Position numbers and translations under genes: made by a program. DNA of 34,792 nt, from positions 1 through 34,792 of the forward strand of contig NZ_JAKSYL010000128.1 of NCBI RefSeq assembly GCF_022829515.1, in the 5' to 3' direction. Numbering within the stretch: the first letter of the stretch is position 1; each line of letters starts with the position of its first letter. The notes beneath the pieces were generated by a model, which did no database searches, was not told the DNA's origin, and saw nothing but the letters and a program-made list of their open reading frames with translations. Positions 1 to 8,748 of the stretch are shown here, in pieces. This DNA is from Methylobacterium sp. J-048. Its GTDB lineage: Bacteria; Pseudomonadota; Alphaproteobacteria; Rhizobiales; Beijerinckiaceae.

Positions 1-259
1 GATATGGAGGTTGACCTGGGTCACCCCCGGACAGGGGTCGCCGTAGGCGGAGTTCCCGACCCGGCCGGGCAAACTGCCGTCCGATCTCACGCCCGTCACC
101 GAGACACGCCCCGCATCGGCACGCCGCCCGGGGCGATGGAGGCTGAGAGCCACCGGCGCGGGCACCGCCCTGCTCTCCGAACCCGCCGGTCAGCCACCGC
201 ACGGACCCCAGAGGAGCGCCGAGAAGTCACCCCCGCGGCACCGGAGGACAGGTGACGGC

Positions 260-288
260 TAATGAGCACAAAATAGGAACATTGTCAA
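260..288 (-). promoter_or_regulatory. Leftward promoter-like site with LexA-box-like motif
   Basis: On the minus strand TTGACA (288-283) is followed after 17 bases by TCATTA, a poor -10 box. Directly inside the spacer lies GTTC-N7-GTGC (280-266). The alphaproteobacterial LexA operator is GTTC-N7-GTTC, so the site differs at one base. A box placed between -35 and -10 is where a repressor would be expected to act. The controlled gene would lie left of the window. The motif match is seen in the sequence; SOS control is inference. Confidence 0.35.
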
Positions 289-400
289 GGGGGAGGCCAC
301 GGAATGTGTGCGTCCGCGCCGTCTCCACACGGGTCAGCGGGTGCACAGTTCGGGGTTCGGAACATCCGCAGCCCGACGGGATGGACAGTCCGGAGATGGT

Positions 401-650
401 ACGCCTGCCCTCCCCCTTCTGCGGGCTACCGGATCCACACAACCCTGGCCGAGACGCGCTCTCCTCCCCCTTGCGGGGAGGAGTTGGAGGTGGGGGTGGT
501 GCAGGATCGAGCGCAGCGGTGCCTTCTGGACCACCCCCACCCCTGACCCCTCCCCGCAAGGGGGAGGGGCAACGCGCCTTTCTTTCAGAACCTTGGCGTC
601 GGGGAGAAAAGTGTGAAGCCGGTAGCCTCTGCGGGGGAGGGAGAAGCGCA
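401..650. repeat. Nested inverted repeat (two pairs of arms)
   Basis: The inner arms, 461-500 and 530-568, are nearly perfect reverse complements of about 39 bases. Each carries the core cccccttgcgggga or its complement. Outer imperfect arms lie at 401-440 and 611-650. The string cctctgcgggggaggga of the right outer arm recurs at 34412-34428 in the repeat at the other end of the window, so this is a dispersed element and not a single-gene terminator. It sits just downstream of miaA and could fold in that transcript. Confidence 0.7.
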
Positions 651-673
651 TGCGGCCCGCTAAGCCCTGGCCC

Positions 674-1588
674 TCACAACCCGTCCGCCGCGTCCGGATC
701 GAGCCAGCGCCAATCCGTCCCCATCTGGTGGCGGAACCAGGTGAACTGGCGCTTGGCGTAGGCCCTCGTATCGGCCTGGCCGCGGGTGATCGCCTCTTCC
801 AGCGAAAGCGTCCCGTCGAGATGGGCAATCAGGCCCGGCACGCCGTGGGCGCGCATCACCGGCAGCATCGGATCGAGGTTGCGCGCGCGCAGGCGAAAAA
901 CCTCGTCCAGGGCGCCGTCGGCGATCATCGTGCGGAAGCGGGTGTCGATGCGGGCGCGCAGCACCGTGCGGTCGGGCGCCAGGAAGATCTTTTGGAGGTT
1001 TTGGCCGGCCAGGGGTCCGGGCACGGGGTCGCCGTAAAAACTCGCGATCGGCCGGCCAGTGGCCAAAAACATCTCCAGGGCGCGCATGACCCGCATGCGG
1101 TCGCTCGGGCGCAGGCGGGCGGCGCCCTCGGGATCGTGCCGGGCGAGGTCGGCGTGCAGCGCCTCGGTCGGGCGGCCCTCGGCCTCGTCCCGCACCTGTG
1201 CGCGGATCACGTCGGGGACCGGCGGCAATTCCGAAAACCCCTGCTCCAAGGCCCGGAAATATAGGCCGGTGCCGCCGACGAAGATCGGCAGCCGGCCGTC
1301 GAGCGCCGCCAGCAGGGCGGTGGCGTCCCGGGAGAACTGCCCCACGGAATAGTTCACGGCCCCGTCGACATGGCCGTAGAGGCGATGGGGCACCCGCGCC
1401 TCCTCGTCGGGCTCGGGCCGGGCGGTGAGGCGGTGCAGGTCGCGATAGACCTGCATCGAATCGGTGTTGATCACGACGCCGCCGTGGCGCAGCGCCAGCC
1501 GGGCGGCCAGCGCCGACTTGCCCGAGGCGGTGGGCCCTGCGATGAGGATCGCCGCCGGGCGCCCCCCGGTCTCCTCCCGGTCTGGCAA
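674..1588 (-). CDS. miaA: tRNA dimethylallyltransferase MiaA
   Basis: MiaA transfers the dimethylallyl group of DMAPP to N6 of A37 in tRNAs that read UNN codons. With this start the protein is 304 aa, normal for the family. Visible motifs are the P-loop GPTASGKS (about 18-25), DSMQVY (43-48), which binds and activates A37, and GGTGLY (105-110). The frame is open to a TTG at 1627, but that start would overlap serB by 25 bases. The TTG at 1588 has GGAG seven bases upstream, so I prefer it. The gene is divergent from serB with only 14 bases between start codons. The family is certain; the exact start is not. Confidence 0.95.
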   Translation of the reverse strand: MPDREETGGRPAAILIAGPTASGKSALAARLALRHGGVVINTDSMQVYRDLHRLTARPEPDEEARVPHRLYGHVDGAVNYSVGQFSRDATALLAALDGRLPIFVGGTGLYFRALEQGFSELPPVPDVIRAQVRDEAEGRPTEALHADLARHDPEGAARLRPSDRMRVMRALEMFLATGRPIASFYGDPVPGPLAGQNLQKIFLAPDRTVLRARIDTRFRTMIADGALDEVFRLRARNLDPMLPVMRAHGVPGLIAHLDGTLSLEEAITRGQADTRAYAKRQFTWFRHQMGTDWRWLDPDAADGL

Positions 1589-1602
1589 GGCGAAACTCCA
1601 CG

Positions 1603-2496
1603 ATGCTGGTCGCGGTCCTGATAGCAAACCCGGCTCGGCCGTCCATCACCGACGCGGTGCTGGCCGAGGCGCGCGCGGTGCTTCGGACGGAGCACCAGCC
1701 GCGGACCCTGCACGGGGCGGTCGCCGCCGAGGTGCTGGTGCCCGGCGATCCCAGTGACGCGAGCGCCCTCACGGAGCGGCTGCGGACCGCGCTCGCCGGC
1801 GAGGCGATCGACCTCGCCGTGCTGCCGGCCGATGCGCATCGGCGCAAGCGCCTGTTCCTGGCCGACATGGATTCGACCATGATCGAGCAGGAATGCATCG
1901 ACGAGCTCGCCGGGACGCTCGGGCTCAAAGACCATGTCGCGGCGATCACCGAGCGGGCGATGCGCGGCGAGATCGCGTTCGAGCCGGCGCTCCGCGAGCG
2001 CGTGGCGCTGCTCAAGGATATTCCCGTCACGGCAGTGGACGGGCTGATCGCCGATCAGCTCAGCCTCACCCCGGGCGGCCCGACCCTGGTGCGGACGATG
2101 CGGGCGCACGGCGCCCAAACCTGCCTGGTCTCAGGGGGCTTCACCCTGTTCACCGGCCCGATCGCCGGGATGATCGGGTTCAACGAGCACCGGGCCAACG
2201 TGCTCGGCGTCGCGGACGGGCGGCTCACCGGCACGGTGGCGGATCCGATCGTCGGCAAGGCCGAGAAGCGTGCGACGCTGATCGAGCTGCGCGACGGCCT
2301 CGGGCTCGGCTCCGCCGAGACCCTGGCGGTCGGCGACGGCGCCAACGACCTCGACATGCTGGAAGAGGCCGGCCTCGGCGTCGCCTTCCGGGCCAAGCCC
2401 GCGGTCGCGGCCGCCGCCCGGGTCCGGATCGAGCACGGCGACCTGACCGCGCTCCTGTACCTGCAGGGCTACGCGGCGGCAGAGTTCGTGGCGTGA
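1603..2496 (+). CDS. serB: Phosphoserine phosphatase SerB
   Basis: SerB hydrolyses O-phosphoserine to serine, the last step of the phosphorylated serine pathway. The 297-aa protein has an N-terminal region of about 80 residues, ACT-like in position, followed by a HAD phosphatase domain. DMDST (88-92) holds the nucleophile Asp88 and the acid/base Asp90, SGGFT (177-181) is motif II, and GDGANDL (244-250) is the Mg-binding motif. All expected catalytic residues are present. The ATG start lies 14 bases from the preferred miaA start on the other strand, so the two promoters must overlap the neighbouring coding region. Confidence 0.95.
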   Translation: MLVAVLIANPARPSITDAVLAEARAVLRTEHQPRTLHGAVAAEVLVPGDPSDASALTERLRTALAGEAIDLAVLPADAHRRKRLFLADMDSTMIEQECIDELAGTLGLKDHVAAITERAMRGEIAFEPALRERVALLKDIPVTAVDGLIADQLSLTPGGPTLVRTMRAHGAQTCLVSGGFTLFTGPIAGMIGFNEHRANVLGVADGRLTGTVADPIVGKAEKRATLIELRDGLGLGSAETLAVGDGANDLDMLEEAGLGVAFRAKPAVAAAARVRIEHGDLTALLYLQGYAAAEFVA

Positions 2497-2500
2497 GGCG

Positions 2501-2908
2501 TCAGCGAAGGGCCTTGGCGAAGACCGTCAGCGCGTACATGTAGACGAGGGTCTGAAGGCCGATTGCGCCGACGATCCAGTACCGGACGTCTATGTCGGCG
2601 GAGGTGCCGGTTGTCCTGACCCGCTCAATGCCGACCCTGGTCAAGGGGCTTTGGGTTTCGATGCGCGTCCTGGCCGTGAGCCGCAGCTTCTCAATATCGG
2701 CGCGGGTCTGGATCTTCAGGGCTTCGATATCGCCGCGAACGACCTAGATGTCGGCCTGCACGTCGCGGATGTCGCCCTTGGTGGCGAGGTTTCCGTCGAG
2801 GACATCGACCAGCGCGTCGGCAAACCCTTCGGCCTGCTCGGGCGACAGCTTCGCCTTTTCGCGCAGGGCGCGGGCGAATTTCAGGGTGTCGAAGGCGACG
2901 GCCGTCAT
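2501..2908 (-). pseudogene. DUF1640-like coiled-coil membrane protein, interrupted by TAG
   Basis: From an ATG at 2908 the minus strand encodes 54 residues starting MTAVAFDTLKFARALREK and then meets a TAG at 2746-2744. The same frame continues for 80 more codons to a TGA at 2503-2501. The continuation keeps the family character: a charged coiled coil (DIEALK, ADIEKLR) and then a hydrophobic C-terminal segment (YWIVGAIGLQTLVYMYALTV). Small coiled-coil proteins with one C-terminal membrane helix and this N-terminus match the DUF1640/CCDC90 type. The simplest reading is one nonsense change, for example CAG, GAG or AAG to TAG. A sequencing error or a functional 54-aa fragment cannot be excluded. 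The gene converges on serB, four bases from its stop. Confidence 0.65.
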
Positions 2909-3009
2909 GGGGTTCGAGAGAGCCCGAGCCGGATCGACTCGCGGCTCCAGTGTGCTGCACCCAGCCGCCGCGTCAATGCGGCCTCCCCCAGCTCCTGTCG
3001 AGCCGCTTC

Positions 3010-3159
3010 GCGGCGCGTCCCGTGCTGGGTCCCGGATCAGGTTCCGCTTCGCTCCACCTGTCCAGGAAAGGGGGGTGGGGCAGAATGAAACGCCAAACCC
3101 TTTCCCGGGCGCATGCAGCGCCAGAGGAATGCGACCCGGGACCCAGCGCAAGATTTGCC
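3010..3159. repeat. Inverted-repeat element between degP and the DUF1640-like gene
   Basis: Arms of about 36 bases (3010-3045 and 3124-3159) are imperfect reverse complements with a perfect 12-base core, gctgggtcccgg at 3024-3035 and its complement at 3136-3147. The interior contains a gcttcgctc-type tract and a C/G-rich stretch. This looks like a dispersed intergenic palindrome of the kind frequent in Methylobacterium genomes. No coding sequence is supported between 2909 and 3264. Confidence 0.65.
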
Positions 3160-3198
3160 GCGTAGCCGGCTCTCCCAGGAGGCGCCCAGCCCTGTCCC

Positions 3199-3239
3199 AA
3201 AAACGCGAAGGCCGCCGCATCCTTCCGGAGCGACGGCCC
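3199..3239 (-). terminator. Rho-independent terminator of the degP end
   Basis: On the minus strand, 26 bases after the degP stop, ggccgtcgc (3238-3230) pairs with gcggcggcc (3218-3210) through one G-U pair across an 11-base loop. It is followed by ttcgcgttttt with five T residues at 3203-3199. Stem, loop and T-tract fit an intrinsic terminator closing the leftward group. Confidence 0.75.
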
Positions 3240-3264
3240 TCTACCTCTCGGTGCGGGGACCGGC

Positions 3265-4821
3265 TCAGTCGAGGCCGATCGCCACGAAGCGCACGTCGCC
3301 GGTTGCGCTCGCCACCAGCAGCAGGACCGACTTGCGCCCGTCCTTCTTGAGGGCCTCGACCCGCTTGGTCACGTCGGCGGGGGAGTTCACCGCCTCCTGA
3401 CCGACCTCGACGATCACCTCGCCGGGCTGGATCCGCTTGTCGGCGGCGGTCGAGTTCGGATCGACCCGGGTGACGACCACGCCCTTCACGGTGTCCTTGA
3501 TGGAGTACCTCTTGCGCAGCTCGTCGGTGATGCCGGAGAGGTTGAGGCCCAGCGCCTGGCGGGTCGCACTCTCGGGCTCGGGCTGGCGCAGGTTGGCGAG
3601 CTGCGGCTTGTCGGTGTCCTCGAGTCGGCCGAGGGTCACCGGCTTCGTCACCTCCTCGCCCTTGCGCATCACCACCACGTCGACCTTCTGACCCACCGGG
3701 GTCGAGGCGACGATGCGCGGCAGGTCGCCGGACGCCTTCACGGGGGCGCCGTTGAACTTCAGGATCACGTCGCCGACCTCGATCCCGGCGGTCTTGGCCG
3801 GGCCCTTCTCGTCGACGCCGGCCACCAGAGCGCCGCGGGCGCCGCCCTTGAGGTTGAGCGCCTCCGCGGTGGCGTCGTCGACGTTCTGGATGCGCACGCC
3901 GAGCCAGCCGCGGCGGACCTCGCCGAAGTCGCGCAGCTGGTCGATCACGGGCTTGGCGGTATCCGACGGCACCGCGAAGCCGATGCCCACCGAGCCGCCG
4001 GTAGGCGACAGGATCGCCGTGTTGATGCCGATCACCTCGCCGTCCATGTTGAACAGCGGGCCACCGGAATTGCCCTTGTTGATGGCCGCGTCGGTTTGGA
4101 TGTAGTTGTCGTAGGGGCCGGACTCGATGTTCCGGCCGCGCGCCGAGACGATGCCGGCAGAGACCGAGCCGCCGAGCCCGAACGGGTTGCCGATGGCGAT
4201 CACCCAGTCGCCCGGGCGCATGTTCTCGGAGTTCCCGAACGGCACCGCCTTTAGCGGATGGTCGGCGGCGGGCTTCACCCGCAGCACGGCCAGATCGATC
4301 TTCGAATCCTTGCCGATGATCTCGGCCTTCAGCTTGGTGCCGTCGTGCAGGATCACCTGGATGTCGTTGGCGTCGCCGATGACGTGGTTGTTGGTCACCA
4401 CGATCCCGGAGGCGTCGATGATGAAGCCGGAGCCGAGCGAGTTCGACTTGCGCTGCTGGCGCGGCCCGTCGTTGTCGCCGCGCTCCCCGCCCTTGCCGCC
4501 ACCGCCGCCACCGCCGCCGCGGCGGTTGAAGAACTCCTCGAACAGGTCCTCGAACGGCGTGCCCGGGGGCAGCTGCGGCCCGGCGCGGCTGCTGCGGGCC
4601 TCGACCGTGGTGGAGGCGGAGATGTTGACCACCGCGTCGGTGACCTGATCGGTGAGGTCGGCGAGCGAAGCCGGGCCCTTGGCGAAGGCCGGGACCGGCA
4701 GCGACGCGGTCGCGAACGAGGCGCCGACCAGGATCGCGGCCATGAACGCGCGGGCGCGGGAACGGGACTGCGCCGGGGCGCGGCCGAAGGACGCCCGGGG
4801 GGCGCTCGCGACGGGGTGCAT
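3265..4821 (-). CDS. degP: Do-like periplasmic serine protease (DegP/HtrA family)
   Basis: A periplasmic protease/chaperone that degrades misfolded envelope proteins. The 518-aa protein starts at the ATG at 4821, with AGAGG six bases upstream; the frame runs 15 bases further to a TTG. It has a basic N-terminus and hydrophobic signal region (about 26-47, AFA cleavage-like site), a Gly-rich LA-loop-like insert (about 101-112), and a trypsin-like domain with the triad His146 (TNNHV), Asp176 (KIDLAVL) and Ser252 (GNSGGPL). Two PDZ domains follow (about 290-380 and 420-505). It is last in the thyA-folA-hflK-hflC direction, 107 bases after hflC. The HflKC-DegP arrangement is usual in this class. 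DegQ is an equivalent name. Confidence 0.93.
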   Translation of the reverse strand: MHPVASAPRASFGRAPAQSRSRARAFMAAILVGASFATASLPVPAFAKGPASLADLTDQVTDAVVNISASTTVEARSSRAGPQLPPGTPFEDLFEEFFNRRGGGGGGGGKGGERGDNDGPRQQRKSNSLGSGFIIDASGIVVTNNHVIGDANDIQVILHDGTKLKAEIIGKDSKIDLAVLRVKPAADHPLKAVPFGNSENMRPGDWVIAIGNPFGLGGSVSAGIVSARGRNIESGPYDNYIQTDAAINKGNSGGPLFNMDGEVIGINTAILSPTGGSVGIGFAVPSDTAKPVIDQLRDFGEVRRGWLGVRIQNVDDATAEALNLKGGARGALVAGVDEKGPAKTAGIEVGDVILKFNGAPVKASGDLPRIVASTPVGQKVDVVVMRKGEEVTKPVTLGRLEDTDKPQLANLRQPEPESATRQALGLNLSGITDELRKRYSIKDTVKGVVVTRVDPNSTAADKRIQPGEVIVEVGQEAVNSPADVTKRVEALKKDGRKSVLLLVASATGDVRFVAIGLD

Positions 4822-4928
4822 GGTCGACCTCTTCAAGAACGCGTTTGCGGCTGCGCGGGCCGCCGACCGAAATCGGCCGCCCGCGGATGGTCATGCATCG
4901 TAGTCCACTGGCGCCGGGGCGCCATCGG

Positions 4929-5882
4929 TCAGCGCGTCGCGCCGGTGGAGGCGGTCGGGTCCGTCGGCGCGCGGGGCGTGCGCGGCGGCGAGGCCGTCGC
5001 CCGGCCCTGCGGGTCGCTGAAGTAGCGGAAGAAGTCCGAGCTGGGGCTGATCACCAGCCGCGTGTCGGAGCCCTTCAGCCCGGTCTCGTAGGCCTGCATC
5101 GAGCGGTAGAAGCTGAAGAAATCCGGGTCCTTGCCGAACGCCTCGGCGAGGATCCGGTTCTTGTCGGCGTCGCCCTGGCCGCGCAGCTGCTCCGACTTCT
5201 GGGTCGCCTCGGCGAGGATCACCGTGACCTCGCGGTCGGCCTTGGCGCGGATCGTGGCGGCGCTCTGGTCGCCGTTGGCGCGGATGTCGGCGGCCTCGCG
5301 CTCGCGCTCGGTCTTCATCCGCTTGTAGACGGCGGCCGAGTTCTGAGCCGGGAGATCGACCCGGGTCATGCGCAGGTCGACGATCTCGATGCCCAGCGCC
5401 TTGGCCTGCCGGTTCACGTCCTCCTGGATCTGGTGCATCAGCTGGCCGCGCTCGGTCTTGACGATGGCGTCGCGGGTCGAGCGGGCGAGCACGTTGCGCA
5501 GGCCGGAATTGGTGAAGCTGGCGAGCCGCTGGTTGGCGAGCCCGATATTGCCCACCGCCTGGTAGAAGCGCAGCGGATCGAGGATGCGGTAGCGCGCGAA
5601 GGCGTCCACCTCTAGGTTCTGCCGGTCGGCGGTCAGCACCGTCTGCACCGGCAGGTCGAGGTCGAGCACGCGCTTGTCGAAGATCACGACGTTCTCGACG
5701 AACGGCACCTTGAAGTAGAGGCCGGGCTTCTCCTCGCCGGTGGCGTTGAGCACCGCGCGGACGCGGCCGAACTGCAGGACCAGCGCCTGCTGCATCTGGC
5801 CGACGGTGAAGATCGAGGCGTAGAGCCCGATCGCGACGATCGCGGCGACGGCGATCAGGCCGGTGCGGAGAGCCTGTTTCAT
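4929..5882 (-). CDS. hflC: Protease modulator HflC (SPFH domain)
   Basis: HflC forms, with HflK, the large membrane cage that surrounds and restrains the FtsH protease. The 317-aa protein has one N-terminal membrane helix (about 7-25) and an SPFH/Band-7 domain starting near the QALVLQFG segment. A long Ala/Glu/Arg coiled coil follows (KTEREREAADIRANG), then the conserved FFSFYRSMQAYE segment and a Pro/Thr-rich tail. The ATG overlaps the hflK stop by four bases (ATGA), so the two are translationally coupled, as expected for a complex needing both subunits. Confidence 0.95.
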   Translation of the reverse strand: MKQALRTGLIAVAAIVAIGLYASIFTVGQMQQALVLQFGRVRAVLNATGEEKPGLYFKVPFVENVVIFDKRVLDLDLPVQTVLTADRQNLEVDAFARYRILDPLRFYQAVGNIGLANQRLASFTNSGLRNVLARSTRDAIVKTERGQLMHQIQEDVNRQAKALGIEIVDLRMTRVDLPAQNSAAVYKRMKTEREREAADIRANGDQSAATIRAKADREVTVILAEATQKSEQLRGQGDADKNRILAEAFGKDPDFFSFYRSMQAYETGLKGSDTRLVISPSSDFFRYFSDPQGRATASPPRTPRAPTDPTASTGATR

Positions 5883-7075
5883 CGGGCGGCTCCCGTCGCG
5901 GCCGGGGACTGGGCGCGGGCGCCGAACTCGGTGAGTGGCAGCACCGGCAGGACCCCGGCGGCGGTGCCCGAGCCGGGCTGCACGCCGTTCTGGTCGATGA
6001 TCACCTTGTTCACGGAGCCCAGGACCTTCTCCATCGTCTCCAGGAAGAGCCGCTCGCGGCTGATGGCCGGGGCGGCCTTGTAGGAGGCGTAGACCTCGCT
6101 GAAGCGGGCGGCCTGGCCGGTGGCGTCGGCCGTCGCCTTCGTCCGGTAGGCCTCGGCCTGCTGGAAGATTTGCGACGCCCGGCCCCTCGCCTGCGGCACC
6201 TCACGGCTGGCGTAGGTCTTGGCCTCGTTCTGCGCCGTGTCGGCATCCTGCTGGGCGGCGTTCACGTCGATGAAGGCCGGCCGGACTTCCGGCGGCGGGT
6301 TCACCGAGACGAGCTGCACCACCTCGATGCGCACGCCGGCGCCGTACTCGTCCAGCGCCTTCTGGACCATCTCCTTGACCTCCTGGGCGATGCTCGACTG
6401 CTCGTTGGTCAGGATCGCCTGGATGTTGCGGCGGCCGATCACCTCGCGCATCGCGCTCTCGGAGATCGCCTTGATGGTGCCCTCGGGGTTCTGGAGGTTG
6501 AACACGAAGTCGGAGGCCTTGAGCGGGTTGATCCGCCACTGCACCTCGAAGTCGAGATCGACGATGTTCTCGTCGCCGGTGAGGATCAGGCTCTCGTCCG
6601 GCACGTCGCGGTTGCGGCCCTGTCCGCCGGGGCCGGCGCGGAAGCCGATCTGGATGGAGTTCTGCGAGCCGACATCCGGCTTGACCACGCCGCCGATCGG
6701 ATAGGGGAAGTTGTAGCGCAGGCCCTCGCCCTTGGTGCCGACGTAGCGGCCGAAGATCGTCTCGATGCCGACCTGGCGCGGGTAGACGGTGTAGAAGCCG
6801 GTGGCGAGCCAGACCGCGACCGCCAGCGCCGCGATCACCGCGGCGCTGCGTCCGCCGCCGATGCTGCTGCTCGGGCCGCCGCCGCCATAGCCGCCGCCGG
6901 TGTTGCCGCCGCCCGGGATCAGGCCGCGCAGGCGGTCCTGCCCGCGCCGGAGCAGGTCCTCAAGGTTGGGCGGGGTCTTGCCGCCGCCGCCATTACCCCA
7001 TGGGCCGCCGCCGTTGCCGCCGGGCCGACCCCATGGGCCGCCGCCGCCACCGCCGCTCTGATTGCTCCAAAGCAT
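5879..7075 (-). CDS. hflK: FtsH protease modulator HflK
   Basis: Partner of HflC in the FtsH-associated membrane complex. The 398-aa protein has a cytoplasmic N-terminus of about 75 residues very rich in Gly (repeated GGGGGPWG and NGGG tracts). One membrane helix follows (around AAVIAALAVAVWLATGF), then an SPFH domain beginning VYPRQVGIETIFGRYVG and a coiled-coil half with EAYRTKATADATGQAARF. The glycine-rich leader is typical of HflK and separates it from HflC. It overlaps hflC by four bases. A 292-base gap separates it from folA upstream, so it may also have its own promoter. Confidence 0.95.
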   Translation of the reverse strand: MLWSNQSGGGGGGPWGRPGGNGGGPWGNGGGGKTPPNLEDLLRRGQDRLRGLIPGGGNTGGGYGGGGPSSSIGGGRSAAVIAALAVAVWLATGFYTVYPRQVGIETIFGRYVGTKGEGLRYNFPYPIGGVVKPDVGSQNSIQIGFRAGPGGQGRNRDVPDESLILTGDENIVDLDFEVQWRINPLKASDFVFNLQNPEGTIKAISESAMREVIGRRNIQAILTNEQSSIAQEVKEMVQKALDEYGAGVRIEVVQLVSVNPPPEVRPAFIDVNAAQQDADTAQNEAKTYASREVPQARGRASQIFQQAEAYRTKATADATGQAARFSEVYASYKAAPAISRERLFLETMEKVLGSVNKVIIDQNGVQPGSGTAAGVLPVLPLTEFGARAQSPAATGAAR

Positions 7076-7272
7076 CCTAGCCGTCGTCTCCTGCCTGCCC
7101 GCGCCCGGTCCGCACGCTGAACGTGCTCTCCGGGCTGCGTCTCCCTGCCTGAACGGCCACGCTCGCCCGCCTCATCCCGCCCGCCGGCCCGCTCGCGCGG
7201 CTGGCGGGTTGGTTTGGCGGCTAAACGCCTGCGCGGGCGTCTGTTCTCGCGAGGTCCGGAGCCCCATGAGAA

Positions 7273-7303
7273 CGCACGCCCGACAGGCACCTGCGGGTGT
7301 GCG
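7273..7303 (-). other. Hairpin in the folA-hflK gap
   Basis: cgcacgcccg (7273-7282) and cgggtgtgcg (7294-7303) form a stem with a single G-U pair across an 11-base loop, about 65 bases after the folA stop in transcript order. No T-tract follows, so it is weak as an intrinsic terminator. It may protect the thyA-folA mRNA end or dampen read-through into hflK. The rest of the 7076-7367 gap shows no gene. Confidence 0.4.
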
Positions 7304-7367
7304 CCCCATGCTGTCAAGGCTGGCAGGTGGGCACGCACAGGCCGGAACACAACCGCGGCGGCGCGCC

Positions 7368-7859
7368 TCAGCGGATGCGCGCCCAATCGACGAACGCGAA
7401 GGCGTGCTCGTCGCGCGGGCCGGCCGGGTGCACCTCGCGGGCCGTCTCCCGGAACGCGGCGCGATCGAAGGCAGGGAAGCGCACGTCCCCCTCCGGCTCG
7501 GCCTCCACTTCGGTGAAGTGGAGCCGGTCGGCATGCGGCAGGGCCAGGGCGTAGATCTCGGCCCCGCCCACCACCATCAGCTCCGGTGCGGCCGCCGCCG
7601 CGACGGCGGCATCCCAGTCGTGGACGACCTCGGTGCCCTCGGCCCGGAAATCCGGATCGCGGGTGAGCACCAGGGTGCGGCGGCCCGGCAGCGGCCGGCC
7701 GATCGAGGCCCAGGTCCGCCGGCCCATCAGCATCGGCTTGCCCATGGTGAGAGCCTTGAATCGTTTCAGGTCGCTGGACAGGTGCCAGGCGAGCCCGTTG
7801 TCGCGGCCGATCACGCCGTTGCGGGCGACCGCCGCGACCAGCGCGATGGCGGGGCTCAT
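7368..7859 (-). CDS. folA: Dihydrofolate reductase
   Basis: Reduces dihydrofolate to tetrahydrofolate with NADPH, regenerating the cofactor consumed by ThyA just upstream. The 163-aa protein is the usual size. Visible features are [21 protein letters not shown], with Trp25 and the catalytic acidic Asp30, [22 protein letters not shown] (NADPH-binding strand and loop), and [13 protein letters not shown] before the C-terminal strands. Its ATG overlaps the thyA stop by four bases (ATGA), so the two are coupled. Confidence 0.96.
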   Translation of the reverse strand: MSPAIALVAAVARNGVIGRDNGLAWHLSSDLKRFKALTMGKPMLMGRRTWASIGRPLPGRRTLVLTRDPDFRAEGTEVVHDWDAAVAAAAAPELMVVGGAEIYALALPHADRLHFTEVEAEPEGDVRFPAFDRAAFRETAREVHPAGPRDEHAFAFVDWARIR

Positions 7860-8650
7860 ACCGCCACCGGGGCCGAGATGGCGGGGTGCGGGTCGTAGCC
7901 CGCGATGGCGATGTCCTCGTACCGGAAAGCGAAGAGGTCGCGGACCTCCGGGTTGAGCGCGAGCCGCGGCAGCGGGCGCGGCGCCCGGTCCAGAAGGGTC
8001 CGGGTCTGGTCCAGGTGGTTGCGGTAGAGATGCGCGTCGCCGAACGTGTGCACGAAGTCGCCGACCCCGAGCCCGGTCACCTGGGCGATCATGTGGGTCA
8101 GGAGCGCGTAGCTGGCGATGTTGAACGGCACGCCCAGGAAGACGTCGGCCGAGCGCTGGTAGAGCTGGCAGGAGAGCCGGCCCTCGCTCACGTAGAACTG
8201 GAACAGACAGTGGCAGGGGGCCAACGCCATCCGGTCGAGGTCTGCTGGGTTCCAGGCCGAGACGATCAGGCGGCGGGAATCGGGATTGCGCCGGATCTCG
8301 CCGAGCAGCCAGGCGATCTGGTCGACGCTGCCGCCGTCGGGCTTGGCCCAGGAGCGCCATTGCTTGCCGTAGACCGGGCCGAGATCGCCGTGCTCGTCCG
8401 CCCACTCGTCCCAGATCGTCACGCCGTGGGCCCGCAGGGCGGCGACGTTGGTGTCGCCCGCCAGGAACCAGAGCAGTTCGTGGATGATCGAGCGCAGGTG
8501 CAGCCGCTTCGTGGTGACCAGCGGGAAGCCCGCGGCGAGATCGAAGCGCATCTGGTGGCCGAACACCGAGAGCGTCCCGGTCCCGGTCCGGTCGTCCTTG
8601 GCCACGCCCTCGTCGAGGATGCGCCGCAACAGGGTGTGATAGGCGTCCAT
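7856..8650 (-). CDS. thyA: Thymidylate synthase ThyA
   Basis: Methylates dUMP to dTMP using methylene-tetrahydrofolate, producing dihydrofolate for FolA. The 264-aa length is that of the short bacterial ThyA type. The nucleophile is Cys146 in [10 protein letters not shown], and the dUMP-binding [20 protein letters not shown] and the N-terminal [13 protein letters not shown] loop are intact. It is first in the leftward thyA-folA-hflK-hflC-degP run. The 98-base gap to the CPBP gene upstream holds no clear gene. Confidence 0.97.
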   Translation of the reverse strand: MDAYHTLLRRILDEGVAKDDRTGTGTLSVFGHQMRFDLAAGFPLVTTKRLHLRSIIHELLWFLAGDTNVAALRAHGVTIWDEWADEHGDLGPVYGKQWRSWAKPDGGSVDQIAWLLGEIRRNPDSRRLIVSAWNPADLDRMALAPCHCLFQFYVSEGRLSCQLYQRSADVFLGVPFNIASYALLTHMIAQVTGLGVGDFVHTFGDAHLYRNHLDQTRTLLDRAPRPLPRLALNPEVRDLFAFRYEDIAIAGYDPHPAISAPVAV

Positions 8651-8748
8651 TCTGTATTCCTGCGCGTGTGCGGTGTCGCCGGCAAGCGCGCGGCCCGCCT
8701 ATCCACCATCATCCCCAGTGACGAAGGGGCCTGAGCGTCGTCCCGCGC

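Larger units (their letters stand above)
1..673. other. Intergenic region left of miaA, no convincing gene
   Basis: No reading frame here looks coding. The frames present on both strands are short, rich in Arg, Pro and Gly, overlap one another and lack good ribosome binding sites. The stretch holds a leftward promoter-like sequence at 260-288 and a nested inverted repeat at 401-650. Bases 1-259 would then be the 5' leader of a leftward gene lying beyond the window edge. I could not identify a riboswitch or a leader peptide in it. Confidence 0.6.

Noticed and set aside
1..255. Possible riboswitch, 6S RNA or SRP RNA on the minus strand
   Set aside because: Compared by eye with the conserved cores of the cobalamin riboswitch, SRP RNA and RNase P RNA, and none of these cores is present.
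660..2030. Long open frame on the minus strand across miaA and serB
   Set aside because: It is out of frame with both genes, which carry complete catalytic motifs. Its translation is Arg/Pro/Ala-rich low-complexity sequence typical of high-GC shadow frames.
2744..4894. 716-codon minus-strand frame joining the degP region to the DUF1640-like gene
   Set aside because: Upstream of 2908 it runs out of frame with degP, whose protease triad and PDZ domains are in another frame. Only the piece after the ATG at 2908 has family character.
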